Shown one piece after another: positions 1-7,734 of a stretch of 64,000 nucleotides of DNA. Below the pieces are notes generated by a model. It saw only the letters and a program-made list of their open reading frames with translations, ran no database searches and had not been told where the DNA came from. The stretch's first letter is position 1; every line of letters starts with the position of its first letter. Origin of the DNA: Splendidivirga corallicola. Its GTDB lineage: Bacteria; Bacteroidota; Bacteroidia; Cytophagales; Cyclobacteriaceae. Location: NCBI GenBank assembly GCA_030442035.1, contig JAUJEA010000004.1, positions 1-64,000 on the forward strand. The letters run 5' to 3'. Position numbers and translations under genes: made by a program.

Positions 1-33
1 GAATTTTCATACAGAATCAATCGAAGTATTTTC

Positions 34-69
34 AAAAAAACAATCTTTCATAAAACTATTGAAAGATTG
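34..69 (-). terminator. Inverted repeat with minus-strand U-tract
   Basis: A perfect 10-bp inverted repeat (arms 41-50 and 60-69, loop 51-59) follows a run of seven A at 34-40. Read on the minus strand it is a hairpin followed by seven U, the form of an intrinsic terminator. No minus-strand gene is visible to its right, so it may end an antisense transcript. It could also be a plus-strand structure at the end of an upstream gene that lies outside the window. Short open frames run in from the left edge to 70 and 114, but neither is recognisable. Confidence 0.4.
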
Positions 70-130
70 ATGAATCATTCATTGATATTTCAGCAAAATA
101 TCAGTTATACGTAAAGTAATAACTCTAAAA

Positions 131-170
131 ACTTTAACACTTTAACACTTTAACACTTTATTACTTTTAA
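131..170. repeat. 8-bp tandem repeat before a response-regulator gene
   Basis: Three perfect copies of ACTTTAAC (131-138, 139-146, 147-154) are followed by two decayed copies, ACTTTATT and ACTTTTAA, ending one base before the ATG at 172. The array is therefore the leader and ribosome-binding region of the next gene. Copy-number change by slippage could alter spacing or translation; that is inference. Confidence 0.75.
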
Positions 171-171
171 T

Positions 172-933
172 ATGAACGTAATTATCATAGAGGACGAGCC
201 GGGCGCTGCGAAAAACTTAGAGATCCTTCTTGAGGAAAGTGGAAGGGATATTTCTATACTCACCGTTCTGGAAAGCGTGGTGGAGTCGATAGAATGGCTC
301 AGCGAAAACCCCGCCCCTGATCTGGGCTTTTTTGATATTCAACTGGCGGATGGTGTGTCATTTGAAATTTTTGATCTTCAACAGATCAATTTTCCGGTAA
401 TTTTTACAACGGCTTTTGACGAATATGCCATTCAGGCGTTCAAGGTGAATAGTATTGATTATTTATTGAAGCCTGTAAAGCTTGATGATCTTACATTCGC
501 ACTGGACAAATTCGAAAAATTAAAAGAGCCAAAAGGAAATGTTGATGGTAACTTGCTCAGCGAAATTTTAACCTCTATTCAGCAAAAACAAACCACCGGT
601 TCCTTTCTAATACATTATAAGGATAAACTTATTCCCCTATCGGTTGATGAATTCGCCTATTTCTATATTAAAGAGGAACTGGTGCATGGTGTAACTTATG
701 ACGACAAAACCTACCCATTGGAGCAAAGTCTTGAAGAATTGGAGCTAAGATTGAATCATTCGGATTTTTTCAGAGCAAACCGTCAATACATCGTAGCAAA
801 GAAAGCGATCAAAGAGATAGATTTTTTCTTCAATGGAAGACTCTTACTCAACCTTATACCCAAGAGTAAAGAACAGGTGCTGATCAGCAAAGCAAAAGCA
901 CCAACTTTTAAACAATGGATGAAAGGAAGTTAA
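172..933 (+). CDS. LytTR-family response regulator
   Basis: A 253-residue two-component response regulator. Residues 1-115 form a receiver domain with acidic residues E7-D8-E9, phospho-acceptor Asp55 in FFDIQLADG, the switch Thr at 79-80 and Lys100 in the LLKPV motif. About residues 140-250 form a LytTR DNA-binding domain, the type that binds direct repeats in promoters. Its partner would be a membrane histidine kinase, but none lies inside the window; it may sit left of position 1. The start is an ATG directly after an 8-bp tandem repeat. The target genes cannot be told from this sequence. Confidence 0.9.
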   Translation: MNVIIIEDEPGAAKNLEILLEESGRDISILTVLESVVESIEWLSENPAPDLGFFDIQLADGVSFEIFDLQQINFPVIFTTAFDEYAIQAFKVNSIDYLLKPVKLDDLTFALDKFEKLKEPKGNVDGNLLSEILTSIQQKQTTGSFLIHYKDKLIPLSVDEFAYFYIKEELVHGVTYDDKTYPLEQSLEELELRLNHSDFFRANRQYIVAKKAIKEIDFFFNGRLLLNLIPKSKEQVLISKAKAPTFKQWMKGS

Positions 934-981
934 ATAATCATCCCGCAGGAGTAACAAAGCTTTAGTTGTTAATTGTAATTA

Positions 982-2691
982 TTAAAAACCTGAAGCTGCA
1001 TCATCTCTTCTTGGATCAGCCCCACCTTCGAGCTTACCATCAGGAAGTACCAATATAGCGTCTACTTTTCCAATGCCGTTCCGGGATGTAAAATGGTGTC
1101 CCATTTCGCTCAGCGCATTGATAACGGTGCTGTCCAATGCATTTTTTTCCATGATGATAGAATCAGGTCTCCACTGGTGATGAAATCGTTTTGCACTTAC
1201 CGCATCCTGCATACCCATTTTGTGATCAAGAACATTCACAATAGTTTGGAAAACAGATGTGATAATGGTCGAACCTCCTGGAGTGCCGACTACCATTAAC
1301 AAATTGCCATCTCTTTCGACAATAGTAGGGGTCATAGAGCTCAACATCCGCTTACCGGGTGCAATGGCATTGGCTTCACCACCTACTAAGCCGTACATAT
1401 TTGGAGAGCCAGGTTTGCTACTGAAATCATCCATCTCGTTGTTAAGTAAAAAGCCAGCGCCTCCCACGAAAACTTTGGAACCATAACCTCCGTTCAGCGT
1501 TGTGGTGATGGCAACCGCGTTGCCATATTTGTCAACAATGGAGAAATGAGTAGTTTGCTCACTTTCAACCATAGCGAATATTCCAGCTGCGATGTCATCG
1601 CTGTTCGTAGCACTGTCCTGATTGAAATTTTCCATTCTTGAAAGATTGTAATTGATGTCTTTCAAATCTTCCAGGGGAACTGTCCAATAATCAGGGTCGC
1701 CCAGATGTGCCGCCCTATCGGCGTACACTCTTCTTTCGGCTTCCGCCATTAAATGCACTGTTTTGGTCGTGTGAGGCCCCCATTGATCAACTGGAAAGGG
1801 TTCAATGTTCTGTAGCAATTGCAAGAGCGCTATGCCTCCGCTTGATGGTGGAGGCATTGAAATGATTTTATGGTCACGGTAATAACCTACGATAGGTTCT
1901 CGCCATTTGGCCTGGTAATTTTGGAGATCTTCCAGCGATATTAAACCATTCCCTCTTTCCATTTCCTTAACAATATTCTCTGCAGTGAGTCCACTATAAA
2001 AACCGTCCCTTCCATTATCCCTGATCAGTTTCAAAGTTTTTGCCAGGTCCTTATATTTAATGATATCACCTTCTTTCCATTGATCTTTTATGACATAAGA
2101 AGGTGCTACCGTATTATATTCCTTGAATACCTCCTGATTGGCATTTAAACCATCTGCTTCATGTTTGGTTAGCTTAAATCCGTTTTTTGCCAAATTTATG
2201 GCTGGTTGAACCAGGTCTTTCCAGGGTAGTGTTCCATACATTTCATGTGCCTTGACCATTCCATCCACTGAACCAGGCACTCCGGCAGCCAGATGGCCTC
2301 GTGTGCTGAGGTTTTCAATAACATTGCCTTCATCATCCAGGTACATATCCCTGCTTGCCCTCCCGGGTGCTTGTTCTCTGAAATCAAGTGTGGCAACCTC
2401 ACCATTATGTTTACGGTACACCATAAATCCACCGCCACCAATATTGCCAGCTACGGGATATACCACGGCCAAAGCAAATTGAACAGCTACTGCAGCATCC
2501 ACGGCATTTCCACCATCTTTTAACACTTTTGCACCTACCTCAGATGCCAATGGATGTGCTGAAACCACCATGGCACTATCCGTGATAAGACCGGACTTTC
2601 TGGTTACAATATCATCGTATTTTGAATTTCTTTTACAGCCAAAGCTGATTATGATAAGGGCAATGAAAATGGTAGTGTATTTCTTCATCAT
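982..2691 (-). CDS. ggt: Gamma-glutamyltranspeptidase, lipoprotein type
   Basis: A 569-residue Ntn-hydrolase precursor that cleaves and transfers the gamma-glutamyl group of glutathione and similar peptides. The N-terminus is a lipoprotein signal with Cys19 in an SFGC lipobox, so the enzyme is probably membrane-tethered on the periplasmic side. In this family the chain cuts itself before a Thr that becomes the nucleophile; here this is Thr380 in QTTHFSIVD. The small-subunit signature GGxGSKVFVGGAGFLLNNEMDDFS and the PGGS oxyanion loop are present. Length and motifs match a complete protein. Two consecutive ATG codons open the frame. The gene converges on the response regulator with a 48-bp gap. 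Confidence 0.93.
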   Translation of the reverse strand: MMKKYTTIFIALIIISFGCKRNSKYDDIVTRKSGLITDSAMVVSAHPLASEVGAKVLKDGGNAVDAAVAVQFALAVVYPVAGNIGGGGFMVYRKHNGEVATLDFREQAPGRASRDMYLDDEGNVIENLSTRGHLAAGVPGSVDGMVKAHEMYGTLPWKDLVQPAINLAKNGFKLTKHEADGLNANQEVFKEYNTVAPSYVIKDQWKEGDIIKYKDLAKTLKLIRDNGRDGFYSGLTAENIVKEMERGNGLISLEDLQNYQAKWREPIVGYYRDHKIISMPPPSSGGIALLQLLQNIEPFPVDQWGPHTTKTVHLMAEAERRVYADRAAHLGDPDYWTVPLEDLKDINYNLSRMENFNQDSATNSDDIAAGIFAMVESEQTTHFSIVDKYGNAVAITTTLNGGYGSKVFVGGAGFLLNNEMDDFSSKPGSPNMYGLVGGEANAIAPGKRMLSSMTPTIVERDGNLLMVVGTPGGSTIITSVFQTIVNVLDHKMGMQDAVSAKRFHHQWRPDSIIMEKNALDSTVINALSEMGHHFTSRNGIGKVDAILVLPDGKLEGGADPRRDDAASGF

Positions 2692-2866
2692 ATTTTGAGT
2701 GATTGTTACAAGTCGTTAATAAGTGAATCGGGTCGAAGATGAAAGATAATATATGTGGTACATTATTTGAAATTTTCCAATTAAATAAATTTTTGGGAAG
2801 CCTGAACGCTATTTATGTGAATTAACCGAAATTATGCTTACTTTTTTAACCAAATAATCTATCCAT

Positions 2867-3487
2867 ATGAAAGAAAGTTCCACAAAGCTCCTGAACAAAA
2901 GATTTCTTATAAAACTAGTAGCCGAAGTCGCTACTGTGGTATTTGCCGTTTTATTAGCGCTTGGATTGAACTCCTGGAAAGAAAATAAAGCCAACAGGGA
3001 TGAGGCAGCCAAAGCATTAGATAATATTGTCAGAGAAGTTGAAGCTAATTTAAAGTCTTTAAAGAGCAATATAGCTGTAAATGATGAGAAGCTACCTGAA
3101 TTAAAAATTATGGAGGACTCCTTAGAAAATCATGATAAGGTTGATTCTTATGGAGTGGGCTATGATCAAACATTTCTCAATGAAGCAGCCTGGAATGCCG
3201 CGAATGCCACAGGTTCCATAAAACATTTCGATTATGAGACAATACATGAACTTTCGGAGATTTACCAACTTCAGACCTTCTACTCAAGGTATGGAGACAA
3301 TTTTTTTGAATTGGCCGTTTCCCCGGATTTCTACAATGCCGATCGAGCGCTTGAGTTGGTTAAAAGCAATATCACATTGATCAGAATATCCAATTCCGCT
3401 GGTAATTCGTTGGTTAGATTATATCAGGATTTTTTGGCAGCCCATGGAAAAATGGAAAAAGCACAGAAAGAAACAGAATCAAATTGA
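2867..3487 (+). CDS. Small single-pass membrane protein, unknown function
   Basis: A 206-residue protein with one predicted membrane helix near residues 17-37 after a basic N-terminus (KLLNKRF), so the tail probably lies outside the cytoplasm. The rest is predicted to be helical and charged, with a coiled-coil-like stretch at about residues 40-80. The layout (short basic head, helix with ALGLNSWKE, helical tail) resembles small Bacteroidota membrane proteins such as those of the DUF6090 type, but family membership is not shown here. It stands alone, with a strong bidirectional hairpin directly after its stop codon. Confidence 0.7.
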   Translation: MKESSTKLLNKRFLIKLVAEVATVVFAVLLALGLNSWKENKANRDEAAKALDNIVREVEANLKSLKSNIAVNDEKLPELKIMEDSLENHDKVDSYGVGYDQTFLNEAAWNAANATGSIKHFDYETIHELSEIYQLQTFYSRYGDNFFELAVSPDFYNADRALELVKSNITLIRISNSAGNSLVRLYQDFLAAHGKMEKAQKETESN

Positions 3488-3505
3488 ATGATATAAAAAG
3501 GAATG

Positions 3506-3540
3506 AAAAGCGGAATGTATTCAGATAACATTCCGCTTTT
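3506..3540. terminator. Bidirectional intrinsic terminator
   Basis: Perfect 13-bp arms at 3506-3518 and 3528-3540 enclose a 9-nt loop. The arms begin with four A and end with four T, so the hairpin has a U-tract on both strands. It sits between two convergent genes (stops at 3487 and 3548) and can end both transcripts. Confidence 0.88.
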
Positions 3541-3547
3541 ATATTTT

Positions 3548-5926
3548 CTATTTGAGATTCTCTTCGAAAAGTTCGAAGATCCTGCGATACTCATCAGTCC
3601 AGCTACTTGGTTCAACGAATCCATGGCTCTCCAAAGGGTACACAGCGAACTCCCAATTCTCCTTCCCGAGTTCTATTAATCGTTGCGCTAATCTAACAAC
3701 ATCCTGGAAATGAACATTTGTATCAATCATACCATGGCAAATAAGCAATGAACCTTGATCAAAACCCTCCGCATGATAGATTGGTGAACTCTTAGCATAA
3801 GCAATACTATCCAGCACCGGCGTATTTAAAATATTGGAGGTATAACCATGATTATAATGAGCCCAATCGGTAACTGACCTGAGTGCAGCTCCTGCTTTGA
3901 AAACACCTGGTTTGGTGAACATAGCCATCAGTGTAATGAATCCACCATAAGAACCCCCATAGATCCCAATTCTATCAGGATCAATGTCATATTTATCTAC
4001 TAAAAATTTTGCTCCATCTACCTGATCGCTAAGATCCTTTCCGCCCATAAATCTATAAATTCCTGTTCTCCAGTCTCTTCCATAACCTGCACTACCCCTG
4101 TAATCTATATCCAATACCGTGTAACCATGATCTACAAGAAGGTTATGGAACATATATTCACGATAATAAGAACTCCACCATTGATGTGCATTTTGAAGAT
4201 AACCGGCACCATGAACAAAGATCACCGCAGGTCCTTTTTTCTCAGGGTTTTGAGGTCTGTAAAGGCGTGCATGAACTTTAGCACCATCATCTGCCTTAAA
4301 AGTAATAATTTCAGGAGTTCTCCAGGAATATGTTTTAAATGCCTCCGTTTGGGAATCGGTAATCTTTTGTACTATAGACCCTTCTTTATTTTCTTCCAAA
4401 TAAAGTTCCCATGGCTGGTTTGAAAAGGAGTGCAATATCGCTATACTACTTTCATCCGGAGAAAGGACTACATCATTACGCCCTTTCATAGAAGTAAGTT
4501 TGACGGCTTTTCCACCGGATACAGGCATTCTGTAAAAATGCCTTTCACCGGGATGTTCCCGATTGGATGTGAAATACCAATATTGCTTGTCTTTGGAAAT
4601 AAAAGGATCATAGATTTCATAATCTCCTTTCGTAAGGGCTTTCTCCTTTCCTGTTTTGACATCGATTGTATACAAATGTGAATAGCCGGTTTTTTCGGAC
4701 TGGAACCAAAGTGTTTTGTTATCCGGTAGCCATCCTATTTCTCCCGTACCAAAGTTCCAACTGGAGATCCCGGGACCGCCTACCCAGGCTTCATCCCTTT
4801 GTCTTTCTAACAACTTTGGAATACCAGTGGAGAGATCCAATAACATAATCCAACGATCCTTATTATCATACGATCTTACAACAATGGCTGCATGTTCACC
4901 ATTATCTGACCATATGGGACCATGAATTACGACCTTTCTGTCTTTACTGTGGGTTTTTTCCCGGCCTTTGTAATCACTATAATAGGATGGGACATCTCTT
5001 ATCCCAGGTATATCGGACGTTTTAATGCTATAGGAGGTGTCATTGGCAACATCATATATCCAACTTTCAAAAGTGGTTTGCGGACTTCCAACCTTAGGCC
5101 GGGCATTTAAATTTCTAGTATACCCCGTTTCAGTAATATAGGTAGGCACATCAGTTCCCTTACTCCCCGGTACATTTTTCCTAAGTTGATAAACGAGATA
5201 ATTTTCATCCGGGCTAAGACTAATGGATGAAATACTTTTTTTTCCGGTATAAATTGTTCCCGGTCGCTTGGGTCTATTACTATCGTAATATGCCTTTTGA
5301 CTTTCTCTTTTGTTTTTTCTTTCTTCCAATATTTGGAAATAGGCTAATTGGTCTTCATATAGCCATTTTTCATTCTTAGCCGAGGGCGCTGGACGGTCAT
5401 CTCTTTTACTTCCTGATTGGAAATTGGTCAGTTGCCTATATTGGCCTGTCTCAATATTCCATGAAAACAAATTGTTACCTTTTCTGAAAATTATTCTGTC
5501 TTCAGCTGAAGAGAAACGGGCATTGTATTCCCGATCAAGGGAATTCGTGATTTGTAGTTTTTTTCCTGTGCTTAGATCCAGTAAAAAAAGATCTCCATCC
5601 TTTTGATATACTTTTTTGTTGCGGGCTTTGTTATAGCTGCCATATCTTGACGGCATGTTCCTTCTTTCTTCCGGGGTGACTTTCTTTGGATCATGATCGG
5701 TAATGGTAATGGCATACAGTGAATCTCCCTGATGGTTGTCGGGATTCCAATTAAAATAAATTTTTTGACCGTCTTCTGACCAAAAAATACTTCCGGGAGA
5801 GTTACCAATAAAGTCATTACCCTGCATGATTTTCTTGATAGTCAGATCAGATTTATGTTGACCTTGAGAAACCGCGTGCAGGAATGAAAGAATTGCTATA
5901 CAAAAAATTGAAATCTTGGTTTTCAT
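3548..5926 (-). CDS. S9-family dipeptidyl peptidase / prolyl oligopeptidase
   Basis: A 792-residue exported serine peptidase. Residues 1-22 form a signal peptide. About residues 35-520 form a DPP4-like beta-propeller, with repeats such as SPDENYLVYQ and LPDNKTLWFQS. The C-terminal alpha/beta-hydrolase domain has the triad Ser659 (GGSYGG), Asp735 (HGMIDTNVHF) and His768 (ESHGF). The family releases dipeptides from, or cuts after, proline or alanine in short peptides, probably in the periplasm. The catalytic set is complete. The gene is monocistronic, ending at a shared bidirectional terminator. The exact substrate preference cannot be read from the sequence. Confidence 0.93.
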   Translation of the reverse strand: MKTKISIFCIAILSFLHAVSQGQHKSDLTIKKIMQGNDFIGNSPGSIFWSEDGQKIYFNWNPDNHQGDSLYAITITDHDPKKVTPEERRNMPSRYGSYNKARNKKVYQKDGDLFLLDLSTGKKLQITNSLDREYNARFSSAEDRIIFRKGNNLFSWNIETGQYRQLTNFQSGSKRDDRPAPSAKNEKWLYEDQLAYFQILEERKNKRESQKAYYDSNRPKRPGTIYTGKKSISSISLSPDENYLVYQLRKNVPGSKGTDVPTYITETGYTRNLNARPKVGSPQTTFESWIYDVANDTSYSIKTSDIPGIRDVPSYYSDYKGREKTHSKDRKVVIHGPIWSDNGEHAAIVVRSYDNKDRWIMLLDLSTGIPKLLERQRDEAWVGGPGISSWNFGTGEIGWLPDNKTLWFQSEKTGYSHLYTIDVKTGKEKALTKGDYEIYDPFISKDKQYWYFTSNREHPGERHFYRMPVSGGKAVKLTSMKGRNDVVLSPDESSIAILHSFSNQPWELYLEENKEGSIVQKITDSQTEAFKTYSWRTPEIITFKADDGAKVHARLYRPQNPEKKGPAVIFVHGAGYLQNAHQWWSSYYREYMFHNLLVDHGYTVLDIDYRGSAGYGRDWRTGIYRFMGGKDLSDQVDGAKFLVDKYDIDPDRIGIYGGSYGGFITLMAMFTKPGVFKAGAALRSVTDWAHYNHGYTSNILNTPVLDSIAYAKSSPIYHAEGFDQGSLLICHGMIDTNVHFQDVVRLAQRLIELGKENWEFAVYPLESHGFVEPSSWTDEYRRIFELFEENLK

Positions 5927-6039
5927 AATGAGGCAATTGAAATTTGAGCGTTGAATATATTAAAAATTGGACTATCACTCGTCTATTTGATCTGAAATTT
6001 TAAATTGAAGCGACATCATTTGAAAGAACGAAGCTCCTT

Positions 6040-7053
6040 TTATGCCATCATATAGAAATCAATACCGGGCCTGTAACCTTTATTTATTAGATAGGCGAGG
6101 ATCTTTTTCTTTCCAACTCTATCGGAAACATAGCTAAGAATAAATATCTCTCCGGGGTCAGGGATCGCTTCAAAATAGAAGATTGGCCTCGTCTTAAAAT
6201 GAGGCTTACGTTCATTTTTGACTACATCGATATAGGCGGCTACATCCAATTCATAATCGGCCAGGAATTGTGATTTTTGGAAAACAGATTTGCCTGTCCC
6301 CCAAATCCACAGGGTGGGTAACTTTTGAAAGTACTTTTTTAAATGGAGAGAAATGAATTTGGCTTTTAACTTGAAAAAAGCGTCCTGGTGATAATTCTGG
6401 TGCGTTCTGGAAAGCCGTTGAGGTGAATCATACCAATGAAACAACGTCAAAGGCACTTTGCCAAATCGTATACCTTGATGCAGCAACCTAAGCCATAATT
6501 CATAATCCTCCGGTCCGGGCGTGTTGGAATAACCACCGAATTTTGTCAGCATTGATTTACGCATCATGACCGATGGATGGGCCAATGGAGCATCGATAAA
6601 TCTCGCATGAAAAATTGCTTCGCTTGTTACACAATCATTAAGCCACCTCACATGTTCAAGATATCCTTTTTGATTTTGATCATCCCCAACATGTTTTATC
6701 AAACAAGAGACAATATCAATATCATCATGAGTCCGTAAAAAATCGTATTGCTTTAGTAATCGATCAGGATGTGAAAAATCATCAGCATCCATTCTGGCAA
6801 TTAAATCGCACTTACTTTCGGAGATGCCCAAATTTAATGCCGGCGCGATACCTTGAGGAGCTGTTTGGATAATCCTCATTCGATCATCATGGAAGGTCTT
6901 TAAAATATCACCAGTATGATCGGTGGAACCATCGTTGATAATAACTAGTTCAAAGTCCTTAAAAGATTGATTCAATATGCTATCGATAGCTCTGGTTATT
7001 GTTCCCTGAGCATTTCTAACAGGAAGCAATACAGAAATCAACGGGGCGGTCAC
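6040..7053 (-). CDS. Family 2 glycosyltransferase with C-terminal Rossmann-like domain
   Basis: A 337-residue inverting glycosyltransferase with a GT-A fold. The N-terminus reads ISVLLPVRNA, the nucleotide-binding Asp41 lies in NDGSTD, and the metal-binding DADD is at 89-92. The catalytic part ends near residue 240. A further hundred residues look like a small nucleotide-binding domain: a strand plus a glycine loop (WIWGTGKSV), a second strand ending in Asp (AAYIDV), and IFILSYVS. This tail resembles domains found in sugar-modifying enzymes, but its role is unknown. There is no membrane segment. The small lipoprotein gene ends 8 bp upstream, so the two are probably co-transcribed. The sugar donor and acceptor are unknown. 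Confidence 0.88.
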   Translation of the reverse strand: MTAPLISVLLPVRNAQGTITRAIDSILNQSFKDFELVIINDGSTDHTGDILKTFHDDRMRIIQTAPQGIAPALNLGISESKCDLIARMDADDFSHPDRLLKQYDFLRTHDDIDIVSCLIKHVGDDQNQKGYLEHVRWLNDCVTSEAIFHARFIDAPLAHPSVMMRKSMLTKFGGYSNTPGPEDYELWLRLLHQGIRFGKVPLTLFHWYDSPQRLSRTHQNYHQDAFFKLKAKFISLHLKKYFQKLPTLWIWGTGKSVFQKSQFLADYELDVAAYIDVVKNERKPHFKTRPIFYFEAIPDPGEIFILSYVSDRVGKKKILAYLINKGYRPGIDFYMMA

Positions 7054-7061
7054 AATTGAAT

Positions 7062-7325
7062 TTAGTTTTTCAGTTTTATAACCTTAGTCCTTTTTTTTCT
7101 TTTATGCTTTTTGGGCTTATAAGGTCTTTTATGTGATTTAGGCTTTACAACTTTTACAGTTGAGCCCTGACTGGCGCAAGAAGAAAAACATAGGGAGCAG
7201 AATAAAAATACCACCAAAAAGCTATAACGCTTTAATAGAATGCCGATATATTGATAGATAAGAAAGAATTTCCTGAGGATCAAGAAGCGTGTTTTAATTT
7301 GATTTTCTAACAAGACCTGGGGCAT
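7062..7325 (-). CDS. Small, highly basic predicted lipoprotein
   Basis: An 87-residue protein with a hydrophobic segment near residues 34-49 ending in a lipobox (CFSSC, Cys50) and a mature part of about 37 residues rich in Lys, Arg, His and Pro (KRPYKPKKHKRKKR). The first thirty residues are long for a signal peptide and no internal ATG exists, so the true start may be a later non-ATG codon. The gene lies 8 bp upstream of the glycosyltransferase and probably shares its transcript. Function is unknown. The cationic tail could bind lipopolysaccharide, nucleic acid or anionic polymers; this is inference. Confidence 0.55.
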   Translation of the reverse strand: MPQVLLENQIKTRFLILRKFFLIYQYIGILLKRYSFLVVFLFCSLCFSSCASQGSTVKVVKPKSHKRPYKPKKHKRKKRTKVIKLKN

Positions 7326-7734
7326 AGTTTAATTTAGCGATACAATGGACTGCTTGGTTCAATAATATAAAATTCAACGGTGGTGGCAAAATTAATATTT
7401 CAAAACCCCTATGATTTTAATGATGATTGACGGTCATAAGAAACCGGAAAAGGTTGTGCTGCCTGATTCCAATCTGTGATTAGGTTTCGGAAAGTATTCC
7501 ATAGATTTTTTTAAAAACGCCAAAATTTTCAACATTTTTATGGGTTACTTTTTTGTGTTTGAATCATTCAGCATTATTATGAATGTGATAATTCCAATAT
7601 TAAATATAGTGACAGGAATAAAGATCGGATTAATTTATTTAATTGTTTTTCTTTCAATTTGTTAACTATTAAATTTTAATTGTAATTTGTTTATAATTTT
7701 ACCAGACGGTCATTTCTCTTTTCGGTTGATTTTT
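7326..7734. other. Intergenic region between divergent genes
   Basis: About 400 bp of AT-rich DNA between the minus-strand lipoprotein gene and the plus-strand TPR/SpoIIE gene. It must hold both promoters, but no complete TTTG...TAnnTTTG pair is clear. A weak inverted repeat (GAAACC near 7440 and GGTTTC near 7483) is the only structure seen. No small gene is supported here. Confidence 0.4.

Noticed and set aside
58-114. Tail of a histidine-kinase gene at the left edge
   Set aside because: Open frames end at 70 and 114 but neither shows kinase motifs, and the region is largely an inverted repeat.
3424-3624. Minus-strand open frame of 66 codons over the end of the membrane-protein gene
   Set aside because: It overlaps two well-supported genes and the bidirectional terminator and has no recognisable features; it is a shadow frame.
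7687-7734. TTG-initiated N-terminal extension of the TPR/SpoIIE protein
   Set aside because: The extra sixteen residues would precede and spoil a clean signal peptide that begins at ATG 7735.
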